From NCBI GenBank assembly GCA_903840165.1, contig CAIMEY010000117.1, forward strand, positions 1-37,144: a stretch of 37,144 nucleotides of DNA. Reading direction: 5' to 3'. Source of the DNA: an uncultured Myxococcales bacterium. Its GTDB lineage: Bacteria > Myxococcota_A > UBA9042. Positions 25,055-33,380 of the stretch are shown piece after piece. The first letter of the stretch is position 1, and the number at the start of each line of letters is the position of its first letter. The position numbers and the translations under genes were made by a program. The notes under the pieces were generated by a model. The model was not told the origin of the DNA. It saw nothing but the letters and a program-made list of their open reading frames with translations, and did not search any database.

Positions 25055-26245
25055 ATGCGCTATAATCACCCGTTCCTATTTGCGTTTCTCACCATCTTTA
25101 CTGCCGCAGCGTGCAATTCTGCCGCAGGGACAACGGCGACCGGGACGGATACTGCGGCCAACGTCGACGCAGCGGCGGACAGCGGTGCTAGTGACACCGG
25201 CGCGGTCGATGCGGCAGTCGATGCCGGGGCGGATGTTGTCCAACCATCGGATAGTGCGTTGGATTCGCTCGTTGATGCGACATTGTTCGATGCGCCTGAT
25301 GCCGTGGTGGACGTGATCTCCAGCGACGGCGCGGTCAAGGACGCAGAGGATGTATCTATCCCGGACATGACAGCAGAAGATGGCGATGCTTCGGCTTCTT
25401 GCCCAGCGACTGCGCCCTTTGGACAACCCTGCACTCAGTCGGGATTAACCTGTAATTTCGGGCAGGAATGCTGCTGCGGCAAGTGCTACCCGTCCACCAT
25501 CTGCCAATGCAGCGGCGGGTCTTGGGGCTGCATGGCCACCGACGCGTGCATGATGCCCGGGTGCCCCGACGCCGGCGGCGATGTCACGCAAGTCGGCGCG
25601 ATTTGTAATGAAATGAAGAATAGTTTGATGCCCTGCCAAGCTGGCCAATACTGCGCCAAGCCGGTCGGGGACTGCGCGGCAGATGGCATTTGCACTGTTA
25701 TTCCAAGCGTTTGTACCAAGGAGCTCAGTCTGCAGTGCGGCTGCGACGGCAAGACGTACGACAACCCCTGCATGGCCGCCATGGGAGGCACGGCTGTGGC
25801 GAAATTCGGCAGTTGCCCTGTACCTCCAACGGGTTGTCAGCTCGGCGGCAGTGACTGCGCGGTTGGCGAATACTGCGCCAGCGACGGCGTGGGCCTCTGT
25901 ATCGGCAGCGGCAAATGCGTCGCCAAACCAGGCATGTGCCCGATGGTCATGGACCCTGTCTGCGGCTGCGACGACAAGACGTACAGCAACAGCTGCGTGG
26001 CCAACGAGGCGGGGCAAAACGTTGCCGCCAAGGGCAGTTGCACTGGCCTGACGTGGTATTTGGGCTGCGGCGCGCCGGTCTGCAAAGGCTGGGAGGCCAA
26101 GCCAGGCGTGCCGCTGTGCGCGGGCGGACAGAAGGAGACCGCTTCCTGTAGTACCGCGGGGCAAGTCTGCGATCCTCAAGACGGATGCAACGCCTTGCTA
26201 CAATGCACCGGCACTGACCCCAAGTTGGTGGGCTGCCCGAAGTAG
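25055..26245 (+). CDS. Cys-rich lipoprotein with two Kazal-type protease inhibitor domains
   Basis: This 396-residue lipoprotein starts at the ATG 25055, which has GGAGG six bases upstream; a longer frame from 24986 is unlikely. The lipobox T-A-A-A-C gives modified Cys at 20. An Asp/Ala/Val linker extends to about residue 114. A Cys cluster (C-C-C-G-K-C near 139-144) follows. Two Kazal-like modules come next, at about 213-254 (CGCDGKTYDNPC) and 288-329 (VCGCDDKTYSNSC), each ending in G-S-C. Each is preceded by a short C-x-x-G-x-Y-C module. The tail has more Cys but no known domain. Kazal domains usually block serine proteases by presenting a loop around the second Cys, so a role in inhibiting extracellular proteases is plausible. 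Neither activity nor target can be read from the sequence. Confidence 0.9.
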   Translation: MRYNHPFLFAFLTIFTAAACNSAAGTTATGTDTAANVDAAADSGASDTGAVDAAVDAGADVVQPSDSALDSLVDATLFDAPDAVVDVISSDGAVKDAEDVSIPDMTAEDGDASASCPATAPFGQPCTQSGLTCNFGQECCCGKCYPSTICQCSGGSWGCMATDACMMPGCPDAGGDVTQVGAICNEMKNSLMPCQAGQYCAKPVGDCAADGICTVIPSVCTKELSLQCGCDGKTYDNPCMAAMGGTAVAKFGSCPVPPTGCQLGGSDCAVGEYCASDGVGLCIGSGKCVAKPGMCPMVMDPVCGCDDKTYSNSCVANEAGQNVAAKGSCTGLTWYLGCGAPVCKGWEAKPGVPLCAGGQKETASCSTAGQVCDPQDGCNALLQCTGTDPKLVGCPK

Positions 26246-26330
26246 GGGTTTTGGAAAGGGGGTCGGCTTGGGCTGACCAATCTGCGGCTGCACCCTGTCC
26301 CCAATGCCCAGGCTCTCGTGGGCTAGTATA

Positions 26331-26569
26331 CGTAACCCTAAGTCCTTTCCGGGTTACCGCAACGGACTCGGCGTTGTGGACTTCGGGCCGGGGACCGGGC
26401 CGAACGCAGGGGTGAGCCCGCACGGGCGGGCGGGGAGAGGACTCCGCGGCGGGCGCAGCGCATGAGCCGTGCCAAGTCTGGCACGGCGAAAGTGGAGATG
26501 GCGCGCCCCCTTGAAACTAGAAGCAAACACGGTACCTCTAACCCGCAAGGAACTTCGGGATAGATGTAC
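26331..26569. repeat. Structured intergenic repeat, copy A
   Basis: This 239-bp element is homologous to copy B at 35464-35700. An 86-bp core (26445-26530) is identical in both. It holds three hairpins: GTAACCC/GGGTTAC (26332-26338 with 26351-26357); a perfect 9-bp stem GCCGTGCCA/TGGCACGGC with an AGTC loop (26466-26487); and a 14-bp imperfect stem at the right end (26532-26545 with 26556-26569). There is no transposase inside. It could be a non-autonomous mobile element (MITE-like), a REP-type element, or an RNA gene. Confidence 0.88.
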
Positions 26570-26684
26570 TAGAGACCTAGGCTGGTCGAATCGCCGCCTT
26601 GGCAGGAACCACCCGAGCGGAAATCGTTATTACGTTCAGCGGTTCGATGTCGCCTTGGCGCACCCGCTCCGGCTTGGCCCTGCG

Positions 26685-26714
26685 TTGACGTGGGTTCGAC
26701 GCGCAAGGTAGACT
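26685..26714 (+). promoter_or_regulatory. Candidate sigma70 promoter for the flippase-glycosyltransferase unit
   Basis: TTGACG (26685-26690), 18-base spacer, TAGACT (26709-26714). This predicts a start near 26721, about 110 bases before the flippase GTG. Confidence 0.4.
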
Positions 26715-26833
26715 GCTGTGCTGCACCGGCCAGCGGATCTTCTGGCGTCCTGCCATCTTAGCTGTAAGAAATCAAGAGGTTCATGCGCAGTGGCTGCCAC
26801 CGGTCCGCGCATTTCGGTGCCCTGGAGAACTGT

Positions 26834-28336
26834 GTGAGCCCAGCCCCGTCCCGTCCATCGTCGCGGCGCAATGTGCTGTTCAGTGCCGCCGAACGCGGCC
26901 TTCTCACGCTCCTGACGCTCGTCACCAGCCCATTGATTGTCCACGGCTTTGGCGAGATGCGCTTCGGCATCCTCAGCATCAGCATGACTACGCTGGGCTT
27001 CTTGGCCTTTCTGGATCTGGGCATCACCGCCGCCGCTGTGCGCGAACTAGCTCAGGCGCGTGGGGCGGGAGATGAACTGCGGGCTAAGCGTGTATTTTCA
27101 ACGGCTTTAGGGATCTACGTGGCCCTTGGCATGGTGGCCGGGACCGCGCTGTTTGCTTTGGCCCCGTGGCTCGTGCACCGCGTGTTTCACGTCGACGCTG
27201 CCAATCAGACCGATGCGTTGCTGGTCATGCGCGCTGCAGGCGTGGGCCTGGGCCTCAACCTGATGCTGGCGCCGATGACGACCGTACCGCGCGCGCTGCA
27301 ACGTCTTGACATTTCGACGATGATTACGATTTCGGTTAGCGTCATTACCACCGTTGGGCTGGTCGTCGCAGCGCGCGCCAACTCACTGTCTGCAGCAGTG
27401 GCGGTGCAACTTTTGTCGACAGCCGGTGCCATGGTGGCCTATTTCCTCGCGTCTAAGCGCCTCGCGCCGGAGCTGCGCTTTTGGCCGCAAATGCACCGCG
27501 CCAGCATGGCAAAACTGGGCAATTTTGCGGCATTTCAGCTGCTGAGCCAGATCTTTGGCACCTTGGCCGTCTATGCCGACAGGCTGATCCTGGCCGCTTG
27601 GCTGACGCCGGCCGACGTGACGTACTACTCCATTCCGGCAGGTCTTTCCCAGAAGATTCACGTTCTTATGGCGGCGGCCGCGGGTTTTGTCTTTCCGCGC
27701 GTTGCCGAACTGCTGGCGAAACAAGACCGCGATGGCGTCGCTCGCCTCTATGGTCAGGGCGTGCGCCTGACCATGTTAGTGGCCGTTCTGCTGGCTGCAC
27801 CTGTGGTTGCCGGAGGCCATGCATTTCTCCATGCCTGGATAGGAATTGACTTTGCCAATCAAGCGGCTGCAAGTCTGCGCTGGACCGCGCTCGCCTACGC
27901 TTGTTTCTGCGCCACTGTGATGCCGGTCCTGACCCTGCTGGGCCTGGGCAAGTCGAGGACTGTGGCGGCCTACAGCCTGCTCACGGGCGTGCCGAACGTT
28001 GTTCTTGCCCTGGTACTCGTGCCGTGGGTGGGGCGCGATGGTGCTGGCCTCGCGATGCTCGGGTCGATGTGCCTGTCCTTTGTGCCTATGTTCGCGGTTC
28101 GCAAGGAAGTTGGCACGCCTTGGGCGGCACTGGCCTGGCCCTTGGCACGCTTGATTCCCGTGGGTGCCAGCGCTGCTGCGGCCACTTGGCTAGCCGTCCG
28201 CCTGCTCCCGACCTCCCTGATTCTTGCATTTTGTTCTTTAATTATAGGCGCTTGTGTGGGTGCTGCGGTGTGGTGGTTTCTGCCTGGTCTGCCCAGCGAA
28301 GACGCTGCCGTACTCCGGCGCGGGCGGATCGGCTGA
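26834..28336 (+). CDS. Polysaccharide/oligosaccharide flippase (Wzx/MATE-like membrane protein)
   Basis: This integral membrane protein has about 500 residues and 12-14 hydrophobic helices across its length. Its opening, RRNVLFSAAERGLLTLL, followed by the GEMRFGILS and FLDLGITAAAVREL segments, matches polysaccharide-biosynthesis flippases (MOP/MATE superfamily). These move lipid-linked sugar units across the inner membrane. The later NFAAFQLLSQIFGTLAVYADRLIL is also typical. The GTG at 26834 has GGAG six bases upstream and is preferred; an ATG at 26783 with AGAGG three bases upstream would add 17 residues. The partner is the glycosyltransferase 160 bases downstream. No polymerase (Wzy) or other pathway gene lies within the bracketing inverted repeats, so the pathway must be completed elsewhere. 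Confidence 0.88.
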   Translation: MSPAPSRPSSRRNVLFSAAERGLLTLLTLVTSPLIVHGFGEMRFGILSISMTTLGFLAFLDLGITAAAVRELAQARGAGDELRAKRVFSTALGIYVALGMVAGTALFALAPWLVHRVFHVDAANQTDALLVMRAAGVGLGLNLMLAPMTTVPRALQRLDISTMITISVSVITTVGLVVAARANSLSAAVAVQLLSTAGAMVAYFLASKRLAPELRFWPQMHRASMAKLGNFAAFQLLSQIFGTLAVYADRLILAAWLTPADVTYYSIPAGLSQKIHVLMAAAAGFVFPRVAELLAKQDRDGVARLYGQGVRLTMLVAVLLAAPVVAGGHAFLHAWIGIDFANQAAASLRWTALAYACFCATVMPVLTLLGLGKSRTVAAYSLLTGVPNVVLALVLVPWVGRDGAGLAMLGSMCLSFVPMFAVRKEVGTPWAALAWPLARLIPVGASAAAATWLAVRLLPTSLILAFCSLIIGACVGAAVWWFLPGLPSEDAAVLRRGRIG

Positions 28337-28498
28337 AGGGAACTGCTGAATCGCTCAACGTTTGCAACGGTCGAGCGGGGCTGTGATGTCGCAGTGCCCA
28401 AGGCGATGGACACCGGCCCGCGAACCCTAGACAATACAGCCCTGAGCCACAGGAACGGACTAGGCAGCAAACAGGGGCCAACCAGGGAGCAACTCGCC

Positions 28499-29299
28499 GT
28501 GAGCGAAGAAATCATCATCACCGTCGTTGTGCCCACGCGCAATATTGTCAAGTATATTCAACGCGCTTTGCAGTCCGTAGCTGCGCAAGGCGGGGCATGG
28601 CGCTTGGTCGGCGTCGACTCGGTGTCAACCGATGGTACCCGTGAAATTCTTGAGGATTTTCGCAAGATCTACCCTGACCGGGTGCAGATTCTTGACTCAC
28701 CGCGCGCATGCTTGTCTGAGGCCCTCAATCTGGGGTTGGTCGCTGCCGAACCCGGTTGGATTCAATGGATTGGCGGTGATGATGCCGTAGCTCCGGGCGG
28801 ACACGCACTGGTTCGGGCGGCGCTGGCGCGTCATCCCAATGCGCAATGGCTGTTCGGGGACAGCCGTTTTCGCGACGCGGACGGCCTGGAACTGCGCGTG
28901 GCCCAAGCTCGACCATGGGATAGGCTGGCGATGTTGCAGGCTAATGTGGTCTTTGCCGCAGCCTCGCTCTATACCCGTGACCTCGCGATTCGCAGTGGCC
29001 TATGTTCGCCCGTGCTCCGGCGAACCATGGATTACGAATGGTGGTTTCGCATGGCCGCCCTGACCGACCCCGTCTTGGTTGGCGGTGTGACGGCCGAGTT
29101 TACGTCGCGGGAGGATTCCTTGAGCGGTGGCAATAATGCCGCTGATATTCAAAGGGAATCCTTGCATGTCAGGCAAATGTATGCTGCATTCACCCTGGGG
29201 GAACAGGCTGTGGTGGCGGACGTGATGATCAGGCGTTACCTGCCCTTAATGGCCAAGCAGCGGCTGTATCCCCTGTACAAGCGATTGCGCGCGCGCTGA
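28499..29299 (+). CDS. Family 2 (GT-A) glycosyltransferase
   Basis: This 266-residue cytoplasmic or peripheral glycosyltransferase transfers a sugar from an activated nucleotide donor. The N-terminal GT-A fold begins ITVVVPTRN (residues 7-15). The donor-binding V-S-T-D-G-T is at about 42-47 (the usual G-S-T-D-G-T has V-S here). The acidic metal-binding motif G-G-D-D is at 92-95, and an aromatic D-Y-E-W-W-F-R-M segment follows in the acceptor region. The GTG at 28499 has GGGAG about nine bases upstream. A longer frame from 28394 adds 35 residues of non-domain sequence. It follows the flippase, so both probably serve one surface glycan. Donor and acceptor are not predictable. Confidence 0.88.
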   Translation: MSEEIIITVVVPTRNIVKYIQRALQSVAAQGGAWRLVGVDSVSTDGTREILEDFRKIYPDRVQILDSPRACLSEALNLGLVAAEPGWIQWIGGDDAVAPGGHALVRAALARHPNAQWLFGDSRFRDADGLELRVAQARPWDRLAMLQANVVFAAASLYTRDLAIRSGLCSPVLRRTMDYEWWFRMAALTDPVLVGGVTAEFTSREDSLSGGNNAADIQRESLHVRQMYAAFTLGEQAVVADVMIRRYLPLMAKQRLYPLYKRLRAR

Positions 29300-29306
29300 G
29301 CCGAAA

Positions 29307-29357
29307 GTCCCCAGCGCCGAGCACTTTGCGGTAACCCGGAAAGGACTTAGGGTTACG
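29307..29357. repeat. Partial inverted copy of the structured intergenic repeat
   Basis: Bases 29328-29357 are the exact reverse complement of 26331-26360 (30 of 30). Similarity continues more weakly to about 29307 on one side and, through a shared GCTAG, to about 29366 on the other. It corresponds to the left end of the structured repeat, including the GTAACCC/GGGTTAC hairpin; the conserved core and right-end hairpin are missing. It starts eight bases after the glycosyltransferase stop. Confidence 0.9.
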
Positions 29358-29451
29358 GGTGCTAGCGCCAAAACTTGCCAAGTGCCATGGGGTTTGGTCA
29401 TCATGGGCGGGTTGGGCAGCGCTGCTGCGCCGTCAATGCGCGGAGAAATAG

Positions 29452-31119
29452 ATGCAAAAGTTGTTGAAAATACTCAGTTTGCTGGCTGTCGGTCTCCTGC
29501 TGGCCTTGCCGGCGGGTGCCGCAGTGGTCCCTGTGACCGGTGCCCTGCGCAATGCCGTTGGTGGTCCTGCAACTGACGGAAGTTACGTACTTTTTGCCGC
29601 GCTTTATGACGCAAAAGACGCAGCCAAGCCTGTGTGGCAGGCGGCCTACAAGGGCGTCGCGGTGCAGGGAGGAACGTTTTCCTTGGAGCTGGGAGACCCT
29701 GCCGTCGCTGATTTGCCTGACGCATTATGGACTTCGGGATCGCTGCTTTGGCTCGGTGTTTCCGTGGCCAGCGATCCAGAACTCCCGAGGACGCCCCTGC
29801 GGCCATCGCCTCAGGCCATCTTTGCCCAAGTAGCGGCTGCGACAACGTTTCCCTATGCCGGCAGCAAGTCGATGGGCGGCGCGGCTAGCGACCTGCAGTG
29901 CTCCGGCTGCGTCAATACCGATGACCTCGCCGACAATAGCGTCACCGCCGTCAAATTAAGCTTTACTTACGCAGGCTCTACCAGCAAGGGCGGTCCAGCG
30001 ACAACTGCGCAATATGCCGACAAGGCGGGCACGGCGGCAACCGCGGATGTGGCGATAAAAGCCAATGAAGCAGCGGCATTGGCTTGCACCGGCTGCATTG
30101 GCCTAGCGCACCTGGATGACAGCGTCAGTGGGGCCTTCCTTTCGAGCAAAGGCGGCAATTTGGCTGGTGATTTATCGGTCCAGGGCAATCTTGCCGTCGG
30201 CGGCGCAACGGTGCTGAACAGCGGGCTGAGCGTTGCCGGCGCTAGTAGCTTGAGCGGGGGCCTGGACCTGGGCAATTCCGCTGTGTCTGGCGGGCATTAC
30301 GCGGCCATCGACATCACCAAGGTACCCTGCGCCGCCGCCAATGCCGGCCAAGTCAGCTTTGACACCACGACCAAGCGCCTTTTCCTTTGCGACGGCAGCA
30401 GTTGGCTGCGCATCAGCGTCTGCGGCGGTCAGTGCAAATTGGCCAGCCAAGTGGCGTGCGGCCAACCCGTCGTGACCGATTGCGGGGACATCGCCACCTG
30501 CGTTGGCACGGGAACCCTTTGCGGCGCAGGCGCTTGCGTGGCGGGTGCCTGCAAGAACGTCGGCGACAGCGTCGATTTGCCCGGCAAATCGTGTCAGGAC
30601 ATTCTGGCGAAGAATAGTCAAGCAAAAACAGGGACGTACTGGATCGATCCCTTGGCCACCGGCGCTTACCAGGTCGATTGTGACATGACCACTTCGGGGG
30701 GCGGTTGGGTGCGTCTGCTCAAGAACGCGCCGCGATGGGGCAATCAGCAGGCCTCGGCCAAGTCCCTGGCCGATGGCACTTTTGCCGCTTTCCGCGCCGT
30801 GCACGATAGCGGCTACGTGTCCTGTAACTGCGGAATATCCAATCAGAGTTACCCGTGGCAGGGGTGCGCGTCAGCGGTCAATGACTATTGGTCCTTTGAA
30901 CTGCTCGACAACGGCAAGTATGTGGTTCAACAGGCGAATTACTATACCTTGCCGGCCCAATGTGCCAAACCAGCGACGCCTACGGGCGACATCGTCTGCA
31001 CATTGCCGTGGATTGCTAAGAAAAACGACGACTTAACGCCAACCTGGTATGAGCCGTCCAATAACCAGTCCCTTTCGGACAACTGTGGCCAGCAATTCAT
31101 CGATATTTGGGCACGTTAG
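29452..31119 (+). CDS. Secreted fibre-like protein with fibrinogen-like C-terminal domain
   Basis: This 555-residue exported protein has GGAG in a good position (GGAGAAATAG then ATG). The signal peptide covers residues 1-23 (LLALPAGAA), with no lipobox. Residues 26-130 form a beta-rich N-terminal domain (VPVTGALRNAVGGPATDGSYVLF). A repetitive Ser/Gly/Ala-rich shaft follows, with YAGSxSxGG and the stretch NLAGDLSVQGNLAVGG resembling phage-fibre or trimeric adhesin shafts. C-A-A-A-N-A-G-Q at ~293 and C-D-G-S-S-W at ~313 form a small domain seen beside such shafts. A Cys cluster (324-367) leads to a fibrinogen-like domain at 380-555 (CQDIL, VDCDM, GGGWVRLLKNAP). The last is the same kind of head as in the giant lipoprotein. 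An adhesin or lectin role is inferred from architecture only. Confidence 0.85.
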   Translation: MQKLLKILSLLAVGLLLALPAGAAVVPVTGALRNAVGGPATDGSYVLFAALYDAKDAAKPVWQAAYKGVAVQGGTFSLELGDPAVADLPDALWTSGSLLWLGVSVASDPELPRTPLRPSPQAIFAQVAAATTFPYAGSKSMGGAASDLQCSGCVNTDDLADNSVTAVKLSFTYAGSTSKGGPATTAQYADKAGTAATADVAIKANEAAALACTGCIGLAHLDDSVSGAFLSSKGGNLAGDLSVQGNLAVGGATVLNSGLSVAGASSLSGGLDLGNSAVSGGHYAAIDITKVPCAAANAGQVSFDTTTKRLFLCDGSSWLRISVCGGQCKLASQVACGQPVVTDCGDIATCVGTGTLCGAGACVAGACKNVGDSVDLPGKSCQDILAKNSQAKTGTYWIDPLATGAYQVDCDMTTSGGGWVRLLKNAPRWGNQQASAKSLADGTFAAFRAVHDSGYVSCNCGISNQSYPWQGCASAVNDYWSFELLDNGKYVVQQANYYTLPAQCAKPATPTGDIVCTLPWIAKKNDDLTPTWYEPSNNQSLSDNCGQQFIDIWAR

Positions 31120-31190
31120 CCGGGATTCTCCTTGGCTCGGGCGCTTGAACCTCATCGATGCGGCGTGGCTGTCGATACCTGGAGTCAACA

Positions 31191-31763
31191 ATGCAACGAA
31201 TTATCGCGGTTTTCGGCCTAGTTGGCCTAATCCTAGCAGGCTGTGGCAATGGCACCGGCGCGACCGGGGCGGATGCGGCGGATGTGGGTGTCGATGCCGG
31301 ACAACTCGCTGAAACAAATGCAGATGTGCCGGCCGATGTCTCGGCCGTCGCTGATGCGTCCACGGGGGATTCGGTTGGGGGTGCAGAGGTCAAGGACGCC
31401 AGCGAACCAAGCGATACCACTACGCTTGTGGATGCGCAGTCTGTCGACGTAGCCGACGCCGGCGTGGCTGGGCCAGACGGCGACGTGGCCGGTGATGCGG
31501 GGGCTGTGAACCAGGACGCTACCGTCGACCTTGGTGCGCCGACGGACGTGCCAGCCCCTGACGATGCCGTGGCTATGGACAGCGGCGACTCGGGCAGCAC
31601 CAAGCTCGGCCAGCAGGGCGACCCTTGCGGAGACGAAGACCAAGCCGCCTGCGCCAGCCCCTTGGTATGCTGCTACCCCTGCGGCATCCAAGGGTGCCAC
31701 AACGCCTGCACCGCGCCGTGCTCCGGAGGCGGTTGCATGGGTGGTTGCCCGCTTTTGCCTTGA
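31191..31763 (+). CDS. Small Asp/Ala-rich lipoprotein with Cys-rich tail
   Basis: The predicted lipoprotein has 190 residues from the ATG at 31191, which has GGAG six bases upstream; a longer frame from 31158 is less likely. The lipobox L-A-G-C gives modified Cys at about 18. Residues 20-140 are almost entirely Asp, Ala, Val, Gly and Ser, with no predicted fold. The last 45 residues are Cys-rich (C-C-Y-P-C-G-I-Q-G-C-H-N-A-C then C-S-G-G-G-C-M-G-G-C), likely a small disulfide knot. The gene follows the fibre-like protein by 71 bases and may share its transcript. I cannot assign a function. Confidence 0.8.
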   Translation: MQRIIAVFGLVGLILAGCGNGTGATGADAADVGVDAGQLAETNADVPADVSAVADASTGDSVGGAEVKDASEPSDTTTLVDAQSVDVADAGVAGPDGDVAGDAGAVNQDATVDLGAPTDVPAPDDAVAMDSGDSGSTKLGQQGDPCGDEDQAACASPLVCCYPCGIQGCHNACTAPCSGGGCMGGCPLLP

Positions 31764-31835
31764 AAAATAAGGATTTGCACGCTGCCGCTTCGCCCGTGGC
31801 CTAGCTGGCAGGGCCGTGTCGAACCTGCATGGGCC

Positions 31836-33380
31836 CTAAGTGCCGTTCGCCTTTGGCCATTCAGCCAGCAACCGGGCGCTCAGGGCGTGGCTCGTCGTCA
31901 GGATCGGCGTCATGGTATGACTGGATGAAGTGCTGGGATACCACGAAGAATCAAAGACATAGACGTCGCGGGTGCCAAAGACTTGGGCCGTCGCATCCAC
32001 CACACCTTGGCTTGGGTTGGCGGCCATCCGCGTGCCGCCTTGCTGATGCGCTGAGATCAGCGGCAAGGTAGCGGGGGCCAGGGATAGGCCGTCAATTCGC
32101 CGCAATTCCGAAGGGTTTCGCAGAACCATCGGCGGGGCATTGGGCACCGAGACCGACTTAGCACCGGCTGCGAAGTAGATTTTAGCTGCTATTTCAATGG
32201 CTTTGCGCCCCCTTTGCCGATACTCGTCGGTCAGCGTGTAGCGAGCCAGGGGCCGGCCGTGCTTGAGGGCAATTTCGCCGACCGACTCGTCGGGCAGTAG
32301 CAATAATGCCGCGGCCGCAAAGCGAATTCGCGCCATCATCTCCTTGCCCGGCCCTCCAGCAACCGGCACCAAGGAGCCAAGAATTCCCGGCGTGCCGAAA
32401 ATGCCCTCGATGCGAAAGCCGCCAAAGCCATGGGCCGCATCGTAACGTTCAAACTCGGTGACCGCATAAGACTGCGGAATCCCATCGAAACTATTGACGG
32501 GCTCAGCAAACTCGGCGAGAATCGGAATCTGCGGCTGCAGGCTCAGGTGTTGCCCCAGGTGGGCGTTGTCGACCCCACTCTTGCGCAAAAGATGCACTGT
32601 TCCCATGGGGTTAGCAGCGACGATGACCACACGCGCCCGAATGCGAAAGGTGAACTGTTCGCGGTAGCCCTTGCTGTCCATCGTCCGCACGGTGACGGTT
32701 TTGCGGACCTCGCTTAGCCCGTCAATCCGCACCGCCCGGCCGCGCAGCAACACCCTGGCACCGGCGGCCATCGCTTTAGGAATCGCGATCTTACGCGGAT
32801 TGTGTTTGGCACCCAGCGGGCAACCGATGAGGCAGGTGCCCAGCCCTTGGCAGGCCTCGCCACGGTTGTGCTGCATGACTTCGCCATGAAAACCAAGGGC
32901 TTGTGCGCCCTGCTGCAGGATTTGATTGTTGCGATTGACCTGCTGTGGCGCGATGGGATGGGCTGAAAGGTCTGCCAAAGCGCGGGCTTGAGCGGGAGCA
33001 ATCACGGTGTCCGTCCACTGGGTCAGGCCGTGCTTCTGGCGCCAAAACGCCCAAGTTTCCGGGTGGATCGGCACAACATCGGACGCATTGATGACGCCGC
33101 CGCCACCCAAGACCCGCCCGGAAAGTACGCTGATGGTGCCATCTTCTGTGGTGCGACCGCCGCGTTCGGCGTAGAGTTGGTCGTACATGGCAGCGTCGCG
33201 TTGGGTCAGTTGGCTGCCGGTGAAGTCGCCGCCTTCCTCAAGAAGAATCACGTCTTTGCCGGCTTCGGCCAGCACGCGTGCCGCCGTTGCGCCGCCACAG
33301 CCCGAGCCAATGATGCACACATCACACCCCAAATCGGCGGGGTCGGCGGTGGCTTGGGACAGGTCTTGTAGTTCGGTCAT
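31836..33380 (-). CDS. GMC-family FAD-dependent oxidoreductase
   Basis: This is a 514-residue flavoenzyme of the glucose-methanol-choline family, which oxidises alcohols or sugars using FAD. The Rossmann motif G-S-G-C-G-G is at residues 25-30 and the E-E-G end-of-strand acidic pair at 48-50. R-V-L-G-G-G-G-V-I-N-A-S at 89-100 is the family's second FAD motif. C177, C183 and C187 in C-Q-G-L-G-T-C-L-I-G-C-P-L-G-A-K are a Cys-rich insert found in long-chain alcohol oxidase and sugar dehydrogenase branches. H445 begins the C-terminal HQQGGTRM, and D-S-S-W-Y-P follows. The ATG at 33380 overlaps the stop of the previous gene (ATGA) and has AAGGA upstream. With the subunit-3-like protein it resembles the gluconate 2-dehydrogenase pair. 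The substrate is unknown. Confidence 0.9.
   Translation of the reverse strand: MTELQDLSQATADPADLGCDVCIIGSGCGGATAARVLAEAGKDVILLEEGGDFTGSQLTQRDAAMYDQLYAERGGRTTEDGTISVLSGRVLGGGGVINASDVVPIHPETWAFWRQKHGLTQWTDTVIAPAQARALADLSAHPIAPQQVNRNNQILQQGAQALGFHGEVMQHNRGEACQGLGTCLIGCPLGAKHNPRKIAIPKAMAAGARVLLRGRAVRIDGLSEVRKTVTVRTMDSKGYREQFTFRIRARVVIVAANPMGTVHLLRKSGVDNAHLGQHLSLQPQIPILAEFAEPVNSFDGIPQSYAVTEFERYDAAHGFGGFRIEGIFGTPGILGSLVPVAGGPGKEMMARIRFAAAALLLLPDESVGEIALKHGRPLARYTLTDEYRQRGRKAIEIAAKIYFAAGAKSVSVPNAPPMVLRNPSELRRIDGLSLAPATLPLISAHQQGGTRMAANPSQGVVDATAQVFGTRDVYVFDSSWYPSTSSSHTMTPILTTSHALSARLLAEWPKANGT

Larger units (their letters stand above)
26246..26833. other. Intergenic stretch holding a structured repeat and a promoter
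   Basis: This 588-base gap contains repeat copy A (26331-26569) and, further right, a sigma70-like promoter for the flippase. A short minus-strand frame in the repeat (26354-26548) recurs in copy B, but it has Arg/Pro-rich shadow composition, so I do not call it a gene. Confidence 0.6.

Noticed and set aside
26354..26548. Short minus-strand frame inside repeat A, recurring in repeat B as an N-terminal extension of the enolase-family frame
   Set aside because: Its composition is Arg/Pro-rich, changes between copies keep hairpins rather than codons, and the enolase-family gene has a good start with ribosome site at 35340.
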